Source: Candidatus Saccharimonadota bacterium
GTDB taxonomy: Bacteria > Patescibacteriota > Saccharimonadia > Saccharimonadales > Saccharimonadaceae
Length of the DNA: 64,000 nucleotides
Direction: 5' to 3'
NCBI GenBank assembly: GCA_016866755.1
Contig: VGLK01000003.1
Span: 1 to 64,000, forward strand
Numbering within the stretch: position 1 is the stretch's first letter; each line of letters starts with the position of its first letter. The notes beneath the pieces were generated by a model. That model searched no databases. It was given only the letters and a program-made list of their open reading frames with translations, and was not told the DNA's origin. Below, in pieces: positions 36,525 to 45,018 of the stretch. The translations under genes were made by a program, and so were the position numbers.

Positions 36525-37418
36525 ATGACAAAAATATTACTAGTAGAAGATGACAAGAGCCTTCGCGAAATCTACGGAGTTCGTTTGTATGCAGAAGGCT
36601 ACGATATTGTAACGGCAGGCGATGGGGAAGAGGCTCTTGCAATGGCCATTAAAGAACGACCAGCGCTTATTATTAGCGACGTAATGATGCCAAAAATTAG
36701 CGGTTTTGATATGCTTGATATTCTTCGCTCAACCACCGAGACGCGCGACATTAAGGTAATTATGATGACCGCACTTTCAAGCGAAGACCAGCGCACGCGT
36801 GGCGAACAGCTTGGCGCTGATCGTTATCTTGTGAAATCTCAGGTTGGCATTGAAGATGTAGTACGGACAGTGCACGATATTCTTCAAGACGGAAATTCTA
36901 TTCCTTCGCAGCAATTTTCACAGCAGCAGCCACAACAACAGCAAGCGCCACAACGACCGCCATCACAGTACCCTCAACAACAACAACAACAACAATCTAC
37001 ACCTCAGCCTCAGCCACAGTCGGGCTTACCTCAGCCAACTGCACCATTCTCTTCTCCGCGTCCAGCCAATTTAGGTGATCGGGTTATTCAGCCGCTCTCT
37101 CGTGATACCTCGGCAACAAACGACGTTGCGTCTCTTATTGAGCAAGAATTAAATCAACACGAACAACCATCGGTTCCGTTTCAGCAGCCACAACAACCGC
37201 AATCATCGCAAGATGAAGCAGCATTAAGTGCGCATTTACAGCAAGCAGTCTCTTCTCAGACTAACAATCCGCCAACACCACCTCAGCCTCAGCAGCCACA
37301 GCCTTCGCAGCCACCTCAGCCCCAACAGCAGCCCGGTTATCAAAATCCACCAACTCCGCCGGCCTATCAGCAAACATCCGATTTCGGTCCGCGCCCATTT
37401 CAACCTCCGCAGCGCTAA
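36525..37418 (+). CDS. Response regulator with Pro/Gln-rich tail
   Basis: Residues 1-122 are a receiver domain: Glu8-Asp9-Asp10, phospho-acceptor Asp52 (ISDVMMPKISG), Thr in MMTALSSEDQ and Lys in YLVKSQ. The remaining 175 residues are low-complexity Gln/Pro with poly-Gln runs of up to seven. They are interrupted by one ordered-looking segment (NDVASLIEQELNQH, near residue 205). There is no DNA-binding domain. The gene probably shares a transcript with the kinase upstream. Output could be through multivalent contacts or self-association of the tails. Confidence 0.88.
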   Translation: MTKILLVEDDKSLREIYGVRLYAEGYDIVTAGDGEEALAMAIKERPALIISDVMMPKISGFDMLDILRSTTETRDIKVIMMTALSSEDQRTRGEQLGADRYLVKSQVGIEDVVRTVHDILQDGNSIPSQQFSQQQPQQQQAPQRPPSQYPQQQQQQQSTPQPQPQSGLPQPTAPFSSPRPANLGDRVIQPLSRDTSATNDVASLIEQELNQHEQPSVPFQQPQQPQSSQDEAALSAHLQQAVSSQTNNPPTPPQPQQPQPSQPPQPQQQPGYQNPPTPPAYQQTSDFGPRPFQPPQR

Positions 37419-37427
37419 TTGCCAGCC

Positions 37428-38129
37428 ATGAATACACCTCTAAATGACACACCCCTCGAGCGGCTCAATAAATTTTTAGCGCTTCAACTTGGTGTGTCTC
37501 GCAGAGAAGCTGACGAATACATTGCTGCCGGCCGTGTACATGTAAATAATAAACAGGCACAGCTTGGTGCCCGTATTGATACCAGTCATGACACCTTATC
37601 GCTTGATGGTAAACCGCTTTCAGCCAAGGCTCGAAGCAAGCAAACAATTCTGTTTCACAAACCCGTTGGTTACGTATGCTCACGTAAAGCACAAGGCGAT
37701 GCTCCAACTATTTTTTCACTTTTGCCTCAAAATTTTCAGCATTTACAGGCCGTTGGCCGCCTCGATAAACTTAGTTCCGGCCTATTGCTTCTTTCAAATG
37801 ACGGCGATCTCGCATTTCGTCTTACGCACCCTAAATTTAGTAAGCGAAAAGTTTATCGGGTACGACTTAGGGAAGAACTAGCGCCGCTGCATCAACAAAT
37901 GATTAGCGACTACGGCGTACAGCTTGAAGACGGAATAAGTAAACTTACACTTACGCGCTTAGATGATAATCATCGCTACGGTTGGCAAGTAGAGATGAGC
38001 GAAGGTCGCAATCGTCAAATTAGACGCACCTTTGAGGCACTTGGCTATAGCGTCGTTAAGCTTCATCGTATCGAATTTGGTAATTATCATCTTGGTGAGC
38101 TTAAGCGTGGCGAGTGGAGAGAGCTTTAA
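37428..38129 (+). CDS. RsuA/RluB-family pseudouridine synthase
   Basis: This 233-residue enzyme has an N-terminal S4 RNA-binding domain (RLNKFLALQLGVSRREADEYI), then the catalytic domain with Asp in GRLDKLSSGLLLLSNDG and the late motif EGRNRQIRRTFEALGY. It isomerises uridine in 16S or 23S rRNA. The exact site cannot be told, but RluB/RsuA type is clear. ATG at 37428 is 9 nt after the response-regulator stop; an in-frame TTG at 37419 is an alternative start. Confidence 0.9.
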   Translation: MNTPLNDTPLERLNKFLALQLGVSRREADEYIAAGRVHVNNKQAQLGARIDTSHDTLSLDGKPLSAKARSKQTILFHKPVGYVCSRKAQGDAPTIFSLLPQNFQHLQAVGRLDKLSSGLLLLSNDGDLAFRLTHPKFSKRKVYRVRLREELAPLHQQMISDYGVQLEDGISKLTLTRLDDNHRYGWQVEMSEGRNRQIRRTFEALGYSVVKLHRIEFGNYHLGELKRGEWREL

Positions 38130-38175
38130 GCACTCACACAAATCGCTCATGCTCGATAAATCCGGCGACCTCTGG

Positions 38176-38195
38176 TATAATTACAAGTACTTATG
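38176..38195 (+). promoter_or_regulatory. -10 element of der
   Basis: TATAAT at 38176-38181 ends 11 nt before ATG 38193, with no Shine-Dalgarno site between. Confidence 0.5.
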
Positions 38196-39608
38196 GCATC
38201 AAAACTCCCTACTGTAGCAATTATTGGCCAGGCGAACGTTGGAAAAAGTTCGCTTTTTAACCGTCTGGTGCGCTCGCAACAGGCAATCGTCGCCCGCGAA
38301 GCCGGTACCACACGCGATAACGTGCTGGGTAAGGTCGAATTTCAAGGGCATCAATTTTGGCTAGTTGATACCGCCGGACTAAAAGATCCAGACGATGATT
38401 TCGAGGCATCTATTCAAGAGCAAATTAGCGAAGCAACTGTTGCAGCCGACGTAATTATTGTAGTAGTCGATAGTACACTTTATCTTTCCGACCACGACCG
38501 CACCGTTGCTAAAAAGGCTCTTAAAAGTAAAAAGCCGGTTATTTTAGTGCTTAACAAGACCGATTTAAAAGGTAGCCTTTCGCCAGACAACTTTGTGAAG
38601 CTTGGTATTAAAACAGTTGTTCAAACCTCTGCCGAGCACAACCGCGGCACCCACAGTCTCCTATCTTCAATTGTAGAGCACATTCCAGCTAAGTACGAGG
38701 AAGAAGATGACGACACCCTACGCGTGGCGCTAATAGGTAGACCAAATGTTGGTAAAAGCAACTTGTTCAATCGTCTTGCTGGTAAGCAACAGGCGCTCGT
38801 TGCAAATATCGCCGGTACCACGCGTGATGTTAACCGAGTGAAAATTCGTTACAACAACCGGCCGATCGAGCTTCTTGATACCGCCGGTATGCGCAAACCC
38901 GGTAAGCAAGAGGTAGGAATTGAGAAATTCTCCGTGCTACGTACATTGCAGGCAATCGAAGAGGCCGACGTATGCTTTTTACTTATGGACGTAAATGAAT
39001 TAAATACTCAGCTCGACCAACGCTTGGCTGGTATTATTGACGAAGCGGGCAAAGGTCTTGTTATTGTAGTGAGTAAATGGGACAGCATTGAAGACAAAGA
39101 TGCCTACACCCACGACAGTTTAACGCCTAAAATTGCTCACACTTTTAATTTTGTACCCTGGGCGCCGCTCATTTTCACCAGCAGCGTAACCGGACAAAAT
39201 GTCACAAAGCTTTTTGATCTAGCACAAGACATAGACGAGCGCCGTAAACAGCCAACAAAAACCCGCGTTCTTAACGATATGTTACAAAAAGCAATTCAAA
39301 AACACCCGCCGGCTGGATTAAAAAATACACACCCTAAATTGCGCTACATGGTACAAACCGACACCACGCCGCCATGGTTTGTAATTCACGGATCTAACTT
39401 AAAATTTGTACACTGGAGCTACAAGCGCTACCTTGAGCGTTTAATTCGCGAGACTTATCACTACGAAGGAACGCCAATTAAACTGTCATTTCGAGACGAG
39501 AAACAAATTAAGGCTAACAAAGAGCGCGTAAAAGAAGGTAAAGCCCCAGTAACTAAGGCCTATAAACGCCAAAAAGAAACCGAGCGCGAACAAGAGACTC
39601 AGTCGTAG
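38193..39608 (+). CDS. der: Ribosome-assembly GTPase Der (EngA)
   Basis: This 471-residue protein has two tandem GTPase domains. Domain 1 has G1 GQANVGKSS, G3 DTAG and G4 NKTD. Domain 2 has G1 GRPNVGKSN, G3 DTAGM and G4 SKWD. A KH-like C-terminal domain and a Lys/Arg/Glu-rich tail follow. Der is essential in most bacteria for assembly of the 50S subunit. The tandem arrangement is unique to this family. Confidence 0.96.
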   Translation: MASKLPTVAIIGQANVGKSSLFNRLVRSQQAIVAREAGTTRDNVLGKVEFQGHQFWLVDTAGLKDPDDDFEASIQEQISEATVAADVIIVVVDSTLYLSDHDRTVAKKALKSKKPVILVLNKTDLKGSLSPDNFVKLGIKTVVQTSAEHNRGTHSLLSSIVEHIPAKYEEEDDDTLRVALIGRPNVGKSNLFNRLAGKQQALVANIAGTTRDVNRVKIRYNNRPIELLDTAGMRKPGKQEVGIEKFSVLRTLQAIEEADVCFLLMDVNELNTQLDQRLAGIIDEAGKGLVIVVSKWDSIEDKDAYTHDSLTPKIAHTFNFVPWAPLIFTSSVTGQNVTKLFDLAQDIDERRKQPTKTRVLNDMLQKAIQKHPPAGLKNTHPKLRYMVQTDTTPPWFVIHGSNLKFVHWSYKRYLERLIRETYHYEGTPIKLSFRDEKQIKANKERVKEGKAPVTKAYKRQKETEREQETQS

Positions 39609-39660
39609 CAAATATTAAAATCTAATTTCTACTGCACTATAATAAAAAAGACATGACAAA

Positions 39661-39688
39661 ACCCCGGACACGCACACGCGGCCGGGGT
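39661..39688 (-). terminator. Terminator of small membrane protein gene
   Basis: ACCCCGG (39661-39667) pairs with CCGGGGT (39682-39688). On the minus strand it continues into TTTTG. It may also serve der on the plus strand. Confidence 0.65.
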
Positions 39689-39705
39689 ATTTTGCCACCT
39701 TTCTC

Positions 39706-40107
39706 TTATTCAACCGGCTCGAGCACTCTCATTGGGTCGTAGGTTGCAGCGCGATTTTCAGCCAAAAGCAAACTCAGCGCCAACAACCCACACAGTAGGC
39801 AGACGACACCCGATGCCGCTGCGAACAACAGCAAAGCAGGGAGGTCGTGGTCGTAAGCTCCAATTACAAAATACAGACAGAACCCGGCAGCCAGTGCCGC
39901 CGTCAAGTAGTATGCAATCCAGCGGTAGCTTATGCTTGCAAAGCTACCCGGGTGCAACTGGTGCCGCATACGCTGATGAAAAACAACAAAAGGGACCACC
40001 GCCAGCAACAGTAGTGCAACTGCAGCCCCAACGGCAATGGAATTGCCGCGCAAACCGGGCTCAAGTAGCACCGAGCTTGCCAATTGCACCTCATGCCTTA
40101 GTAGCAT
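39706..40107 (-). CDS. Small four-helix membrane protein
   Basis: A 133-residue protein with hydrophobic segments at about 25-45, 62-82 and 90-115 and a weaker one at the N-terminus. A basic loop (HQRMRHQLHPG) lies between the first two strong helices. No family recognised. It is more GC-rich than der. AAAGAGG lies 5 nt before the ATG, so it has a normal ribosome site. It stands alone between hairpins. Confidence 0.6.
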   Translation of the reverse strand: MLLRHEVQLASSVLLEPGLRGNSIAVGAAVALLLLAVVPFVVFHQRMRHQLHPGSFASISYRWIAYYLTAALAAGFCLYFVIGAYDHDLPALLLFAAASGVVCLLCGLLALSLLLAENRAATYDPMRVLEPVE

Positions 40108-40174
40108 CGCGACCTCTTTTCAGGTTGGTAAACAAAGGTGACAAATCATACTATATTATATATTTGTATAAATA

Positions 40175-40205
40175 GCAAAGACCTCAGTCATGCTGAGGTC
40201 TTTGC
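40175..40205 (-). terminator. Terminator of LPKTG surface protein gene
   Basis: GCAAAGACCTCAG (40175-40187) pairs perfectly with CTGAGGTCTTTGC (40193-40205), a 13-bp stem with a 5-nt loop. Confidence 0.8.
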
Positions 40206-40222
40206 TTATTAGGCGCAGCTAC

Positions 40223-41524
40223 TTATCGGTCAAGTAGAGAACCAAGGAGTGATCGGCGGCTTGCTGCGTAATAAAGCGCGGCAGTGAAAAGTGAGCCAAT
40301 ACCTAGTGCAGCTGAAAGTCCATCTGCAATACCAGTTTTAGGTAGCTCTGCCGGAGTTTCAGGCTCTACCGGAGGAGTAACCGGAGTCTCTTCACACTGA
40401 GAGAAATCAGTTGTGTACTTAGCGTCGTCCATTTCGTTTCGAGAAATAGTTACTCGATTTTTTGTGGCAATTTCACACACTTCAATTTTCTCACACTTAG
40501 TAAGATCAGTGGTGTAACGCTCATTATTCATATCAGACTTTTTAATTGTAACGATGTTACCAGTTGTAGTGTCGCATACTTTTACGTCTTTACAGTCGTC
40601 AAAATCCTTTGAGTGCTTAGAGGTGTTGAATTCAGTTTCTTTAATAGTAATCGACTTGCCAGTTTTAATTTCACATACTGGAATATTTTTTACAGGAGGC
40701 TGCTCAACAGTAAATGTTTTTTCGCAGTTTGCTGAATCCTTTGTTCCAGCAGTTGTAAGTACGCTTACTTTAACCTTGTAGGTGCCAGGAGCAAGATCGG
40801 CTGATTCAGTGTAGCCCGTTAACGATGACGTAGTTACAGTACGGTCTGAAACAACTGAGCCATTCGAGGTAATTACGTATTTGTGTCCAGTTACCTTTGC
40901 GCCGTTGCTTACAGAAGCTGTAACATTCATGCGTACCTTAGTACGGCTAATTTTGGTTATTGTTACTGCTTCACAAGCTGCGGCTGGCTTTGGCTGTGGC
41001 TTTTTAGGCTCTTCAACATAGGCGATGTTACCACAGTAAAGCATAAGTGCAAACCATTTACCATCCACTGAACGCTTACCAATTAATGCTTCAAAGCTGT
41101 AACCGGGAGTACGGTTTGCGCCGCCCAAAAATTCACCAGAATATACAGTTGTATTTGTACCCTGAACTTTTACTGGGTAACGATTTGGATCGTTATGATT
41201 AAGTCGGCCTAACACTTTTAATTTGCCATTAAAGTCGGTTGTTTTAAACGAACCGTGCGATGCTGCAGCGATATCTTCACGCGTTACACCAAACTGGTTG
41301 TAAATTGCACGAATTTCACTTTTAGAATCGTACACAGAAAGTGCATGATTTTTATCTTTAATACCACCGTGAACAATATTGTCTGGATCGTTACGGTTAA
41401 AGGCTAACGCCTGGTTGCTGTCACCCGGTAAGGCAACACCTGAAAATAATTGCACAAATAAGGCAAGGGCAGCAAAACCAAGCGCCGCTCGCTTACTTAC
41501 ACGTTTTACTATTGATGTTCTCAC
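40223..41524 (-). CDS. LPKTG-anchored surface protein with Cys repeats
   Basis: This 433-residue protein has a Sec signal peptide (basic start, ALGFAALALFVQLFSGVAL). A domain of about 130 residues follows (residues 40-180), then a fibronectin/immunoglobulin-like domain (VTASVSNGAKVTGHKY, LAPGTYKVKV). Three tandem repeats of about 31 residues come next, each of the pattern VC-[ED]-x-x-T-x(3)-VTI-x(3)-[DE]M-x(4)-YT-x-D-x(3)-C. At the end are LPKTG (394-398), a membrane helix and a basic tail. It is a classic sortase substrate, probably for the enzyme at 23.8 kb. GTG start with AGGAGGTG just upstream. Confidence 0.88.
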   Translation of the reverse strand: MRTSIVKRVSKRAALGFAALALFVQLFSGVALPGDSNQALAFNRNDPDNIVHGGIKDKNHALSVYDSKSEIRAIYNQFGVTREDIAAASHGSFKTTDFNGKLKVLGRLNHNDPNRYPVKVQGTNTTVYSGEFLGGANRTPGYSFEALIGKRSVDGKWFALMLYCGNIAYVEEPKKPQPKPAAACEAVTITKISRTKVRMNVTASVSNGAKVTGHKYVITSNGSVVSDRTVTTSSLTGYTESADLAPGTYKVKVSVLTTAGTKDSANCEKTFTVEQPPVKNIPVCEIKTGKSITIKETEFNTSKHSKDFDDCKDVKVCDTTTGNIVTIKKSDMNNERYTTDLTKCEKIEVCEIATKNRVTISRNEMDDAKYTTDFSQCEETPVTPPVEPETPAELPKTGIADGLSAALGIGSLFTAALYYAASRRSLLGSLLDR

Positions 41525-41652
41525 TTTTCACCTCCTCTAGCATTATCGCTATTAGTAATATATACATTAGCATATAATTTATTTAAAAGCAATAGTATTG
41601 TTTAATATTGCTTATGTTTGCACAGGGCTAGCTCCACCCGACCACTATGCGG

Positions 41653-41671
41653 TACACTGTGTATAAGTATG
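41653..41671 (+). promoter_or_regulatory. -10 element of pth
   Basis: TACACT at 41653-41658 ends 10 nt before ATG 41669. Confidence 0.4.
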
Positions 41672-42244
41672 AAACTTATTATCGCACAAGGCAACCCCGG
41701 TTCAGAATATAAAAAGACTCGCCACAATATTGGCTGGCTGGCTCTCGATGCGATAGCTAACGAACTGAATGCGGACGACTGGCAACAGAAAACTAAATTT
41801 CATGGATTTGTAGCGCCCGTAACCTTTAATGACAGCAAAGCACTCTTACTTAAGCCAACAACCTTTTACAACGACACGGGAAGGGCAGTGCGAACAGTCA
41901 CCGATTTTTACAACCTACAACCCTCCGACATACTAGTACTACACGATGAGCTAGCGTTACCGCGCGGAAGTGTACGAGTGCGGCCGAGTGGCTCGAGTGC
42001 TGGTAATAACGGTATCAAATCAATTTCTTCTCATCTTGGGAGCGAAGAGTATTGGCGATTACGTATTGGCATTAAACCTAACCACCAGGTCGCAAACAGT
42101 TCTCAGTATGTCTTAAATCCACTCTCATCGTCCGATCAAGAGGCTTTAAAGCAGCTACAACCAACGCTTATTTTATACGTAAAAAAATTTTTAAACGGTT
42201 CACTTAAAGCGCATTCTTTTTCGTTACCCGAAACAAAAGCTTAA
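41669..42244 (+). CDS. pth: Peptidyl-tRNA hydrolase
   Basis: This 191-residue enzyme recycles peptidyl-tRNA dropped from ribosomes. It has the start QGNPGSEYKKTRHNIGW with catalytic His19, KPTTFYNDTG (Asn), the lid motif LVLHDELALPRGSVRVRPSGSSAGNNG (read as HDELALPRG and GSSAGNNGIKS), and WRLRIGI. Normal family length, which supports the start at 41669 over the upstream in-frame start. Its stop overlaps the end of the converging ZIP gene by 4 nt. Confidence 0.95.
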   Translation: MKLIIAQGNPGSEYKKTRHNIGWLALDAIANELNADDWQQKTKFHGFVAPVTFNDSKALLLKPTTFYNDTGRAVRTVTDFYNLQPSDILVLHDELALPRGSVRVRPSGSSAGNNGIKSISSHLGSEEYWRLRIGIKPNHQVANSSQYVLNPLSSSDQEALKQLQPTLILYVKKFLNGSLKAHSFSLPETKA

Positions 42245-43023
42245 TGCGCGTGACCGCCAGTAGCATGAACGGCACTTACGAGTAGTGCATATATTAACAC
42301 ACTGGCAACAAGCACACAGGCCTGTATAACACCGCGGCGACGCGGTTGTTCGTGAATGTCGGGAATAATATCGCTGGCCGCGATATACATAAAAAAGCCA
42401 GCAGTAACCGCAATAAGCGGTGCGATGGCATGTTCATATTCACCGGCTAACCAAAAGGTAATTAACGCCGCAACAACCGTTCCTACGGCTGTAAATATAT
42501 TTGCCAAAATAACTGTTTTATCTCGCCACCCCTTAGATAGCAAAATGCCGAACGTACCAAGTTCTTTAGGAATTTCGTGTAGCGATACCGCCACAATAGC
42601 TGCAATACCAGTTGGCACACTAACTAAAAATGCCGCACCAATCGCAATACCATCTATTATATTATGGAGTAAATCGCCGGCAACCATAAATCCGCCATTA
42701 GCTTGCGATGTGCGAGTGGATACAGGAACTTCGGTTGAAATATGTTCGTGATGATGATGAAAACCGCGCACAAACCGCTCAAGCATAAATAATGCAAGAA
42801 AACCTATTGCAAAATAGGGCACTACATCGTGTGCATCGGAATGCTCAATTGCACTTGGTAGCAAATCAAACAATGCCGCACCAAGGAGTGCGCCAGCGCC
42901 AAGCGGCAAGGTGATTGCGAGTGCAGTGGTGCGAGATTTTTTTGTAAAAAATAGCAGCGAGGCTAACCCTAAAGATAGCGCGCTTCCTAAAATTATTCCT
43001 AGTATTATATATAGTTCATTCAT
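42241..43023 (-). CDS. ZIP-family metal transporter
   Basis: A 260-residue protein with about eight membrane helices. The metal-site motifs are in helix IV (GDLLHNIIDGIAIG) and helix V (SLHEIPKELGTFGIL). A His-rich loop (FHHHHEHIS) lies between helices III and IV, and the C-terminus is GGHAH. ZIPs import zinc, iron or manganese. TATAAT on the minus strand (43034-43039) ends 10 nt before ATG 43023, so I prefer this start over 43035. The nearby Fur-family gene suggests metal control. Confidence 0.9.
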   Translation of the reverse strand: MNELYIILGIILGSALSLGLASLLFFTKKSRTTALAITLPLGAGALLGAALFDLLPSAIEHSDAHDVVPYFAIGFLALFMLERFVRGFHHHHEHISTEVPVSTRTSQANGGFMVAGDLLHNIIDGIAIGAAFLVSVPTGIAAIVAVSLHEIPKELGTFGILLSKGWRDKTVILANIFTAVGTVVAALITFWLAGEYEHAIAPLIAVTAGFFMYIAASDIIPDIHEQPRRRGVIQACVLVASVLIYALLVSAVHATGGHAH

Positions 43024-43063
43024 AATATAGCTCATTATAGTTTGTATTCAGATGAAAGTGTAC

Positions 43064-43098
43064 CCGTGTGGTGCAACATACAGCGTTGCACCACACGG
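43064..43098. promoter_or_regulatory. Perfect 14-bp palindrome upstream of ZIP gene
   Basis: CCGTGTGGTGCAAC (43064-43077) pairs with GTTGCACCACACGG (43085-43098), with a 7-nt loop. No U-tract follows on either strand, so it is not a canonical terminator. It lies about 40-75 bp upstream of the predicted ZIP start and contains TGCAAC/GTTGCA half-sites like those at the Fur-family gene. Confidence 0.5.
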
Positions 43099-43126
43099 AT
43101 GTTGTTGAGTCTCCTCTAACAAAGAC

Positions 43127-43927
43127 TCAGCAGTCGGGTGTTCGCTGGGATCGCCACTGAATGTCGAACAGCTGCTCATCATCAGGTTTGCGCAGGTGCG
43201 AACCCGGCTTGGTGTTCTCGGTGGGGAACATGCAACAGTTGATAGCAGCGCCACGCACCGAGTAGGTGCGCATCAGCCACTCGTTCAAATACTTCTTAAG
43301 CGGCGTTGACCAGCAAAACATTAGCTGAAACACCCGCTGCCCCCAGCGCTCATAGCCACCGTCTACTTCTGGATTGATCGAGAAGGGAAGATACCCCTCG
43401 ATGGAGCGCCGGTGCGTTGCCTGTGCCGAGCGCTCCATCATATCCACCGCCAGCGGCATGTCCGTGCGGACTGCCGCCACAATTTGGTTGAGGTCTGCAT
43501 TCGAAATTTCGGTGGCATAGATAGCACGATGTCCAAGCCTATCAACCTCCTTCACAAACGTAGGCGCGTACGCCTCCAAGCCTTCCCAGCCAAACTTAAT
43601 AGCCGTGATGCCCGGGCGGCTTATGCGAGCAACCTCAAGCATGATTCCGCCAAACGGCGTTGCCAACAGTCGAACGGCGTTTTTGAAGACCAACGGATCG
43701 GAAGAGAAATCATCGAGCCGAAGATGCGCCGCACCACATTCGCACGTTTGGCTCTCGAGCGAAGCGGCACCAATCTTGGCCACCACATCACCCAAATCTT
43801 GCTGCAAGCAGTCTTGAGCGAACAACAACCGTTCACGATGAAGATCGGAGTCGATAGCCAGTTGCCTCGGCGACTTCGCTTCAGGGCCCAGCGATGAAAT
43901 GTACGCGGCAGTAATGGGCATGGTCAT
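43127..43927 (-). CDS. Orphan hypothetical protein (266 aa)
   Basis: A soluble 266-residue protein I do not recognise. Visible features: CECGAAHLRLDDF near residue 62, a middle part with mixed alpha/beta character (ATPFGGIMLEVARISRPGITAIKFGWEGLEAY, quoted as GGIMLEVARI and GITAIKFGWEGL), and cysteines near the end (INCCMF and a terminal TPDC). GC content is above that of the neighbours. A GAAAGG site precedes the ATG and the gene ends in TGA, rare here. It stands alone and its composition suggests transfer. Confidence 0.55.
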   Translation of the reverse strand: MTMPITAAYISSLGPEAKSPRQLAIDSDLHRERLLFAQDCLQQDLGDVVAKIGAASLESQTCECGAAHLRLDDFSSDPLVFKNAVRLLATPFGGIMLEVARISRPGITAIKFGWEGLEAYAPTFVKEVDRLGHRAIYATEISNADLNQIVAAVRTDMPLAVDMMERSAQATHRRSIEGYLPFSINPEVDGGYERWGQRVFQLMFCWSTPLKKYLNEWLMRTYSVRGAAINCCMFPTENTKPGSHLRKPDDEQLFDIQWRSQRTPDC

Positions 43928-44006
43928 AATAATCGACCAACCTTTCGTTAGAAGAGATTCTGCTGACAGATATTGCCAGCCCTAGCTACACACCACTTAA
44001 TGTAAC

Positions 44007-44951
44007 TTAGGCTAACAATATTTTTTGAGCAGCAGCTTTTAGCGAAAAACTTTTATCTACTTGTCGCAACGCCTCACTGCCGGCCCATGTATTACATGCT
44101 TTTACGTGCATAGCTACTGCACGCTGCTGAACCAAATTCCAGTCACGATTAACCGCCAAAAGTGTATCGCATAAAGCGTCGAATGCTGCGGTTATTTCGT
44201 GTATTTGTAGCGCTGCACGTAATTCTGTCTGGCCTTTTTCAAATTTTCGTATAGCTGATTGCAGTCCAATCTCGGCAACCACTGCTAAAACTTCACTCTC
44301 AATAAAAGCACGGTCATCAGCATCTTCTACTTTATTTGCCACAACAAAAAGGGGAATGTCATATTCTTTGCAACGAGATGTAAACTGGTGATATACATCA
44401 AGCGATTTACGCGTTGGTTCTACAACTACCACTAGCGCATCTGGTTTAGTAAATAAGCCCGATGAAAACGCGTCCGCACCGGCTGTCATATCAACAATTA
44501 CAGCGTCGTCGGGCGCATCAATCATATGACTCAGCACTAACTCCACTGCGCCATTCAACCCATGATAGCAACGCACGCCAATGTTACTGTCCGGAATGTA
44601 ACCCGCACCCGCCACGCGTACACCGTACGATTCTGACGTGAACTCGTTAATAAACCAATCGTCCCCGTCTAAAGAAACAAGTTTTGAACCTGTGCCAGGC
44701 GGAGTGGTTTTAAGCATAGCCCGACCGCCAGATAATAACGGGTTCGATCCAGCTAAATACGATTTTATATCTGCCATATCCGCTCCCATACTACGCGGAT
44801 ATGCAGGCGCGCCAATTGCTGCTGTCGCATGCTGATTAATATCGGCATCGAGCAAAAGTGTTCGCCGCCCACATTGCGCCATATAAAGACTAAACAACGA
44901 ACTTATGGTTGTTTTACCGCTGCCGCCTTTGCCAGTAAATGCTACTTTCAT
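44007..44951 (-). CDS. ParA/CooC/MipZ-like P-loop ATPase
   Basis: This 314-residue protein has a deviant Walker A (KGGSGKTT, residues 8-15), LLLDADINQH (A-prime motif), VIVDMTAGADAF (Walker B region) and VVVVEPTRKSLDVY with NKVEDADD. That is the SIMIBI class, near CooC (metal-cofactor maturation) and MinD/ParA. There is no partner ParB or CODH. Divergent pairing with a Fur-family gene and proximity to a ZIP transporter lean towards metal handling, but this is inference. TATTCT on the minus strand ends 6 nt before its ATG. Confidence 0.8.
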   Translation of the reverse strand: MKVAFTGKGGSGKTTISSLFSLYMAQCGRRTLLLDADINQHATAAIGAPAYPRSMGADMADIKSYLAGSNPLLSGGRAMLKTTPPGTGSKLVSLDGDDWFINEFTSESYGVRVAGAGYIPDSNIGVRCYHGLNGAVELVLSHMIDAPDDAVIVDMTAGADAFSSGLFTKPDALVVVVEPTRKSLDVYHQFTSRCKEYDIPLFVVANKVEDADDRAFIESEVLAVVAEIGLQSAIRKFEKGQTELRAALQIHEITAAFDALCDTLLAVNRDWNLVQQRAVAMHVKACNTWAGSEALRQVDKSFSLKAAAQKILLA

Positions 44952-44981
44952 CTCCTAAGAATAGTAGAGCATTGCAGCTAC

Positions 44982-45016
44982 TGCAACTTTGTTGCAATAG
45001 TGTGCTATACTGCAAC
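44982..45016. promoter_or_regulatory. Palindromic operator in the divergent Fur-family promoter
   Basis: TGCAAC-TTT-GTTGCA is a perfect palindrome at 44982-44996. A second arrangement GTTGCA-N14-TGCAAC spans 44991-45016 and covers the -10 TATACT (45006-45011) of the Fur-family gene. The first site lies around -31 to -65 of the divergent ATPase gene. The site also reads TGCAA-N5-TTGCA, similar to the TTGCAA-N5-TTGCAA box I recall for nickel-responsive Nur. Confidence 0.65.
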
Positions 45017-45018
45017 AC

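Noticed and set aside
36900-37400. CAG/CAA repeat tract as a microsatellite or CRISPR-like repeat
   Set aside because: It is coding Gln/Pro sequence in the response-regulator tail, with irregular units and no spacers.
39732-40175. Plus-strand 147-codon ORF opposite the small membrane protein
   Set aside because: Low-complexity shadow; the minus frame gives clean membrane helices and a ribosome site.
43412-43897. Plus-strand ORF opposite the 43127 gene
   Set aside because: Arg/His-rich shadow with no ribosome site or promoter; the minus frame has Shine-Dalgarno and better composition.
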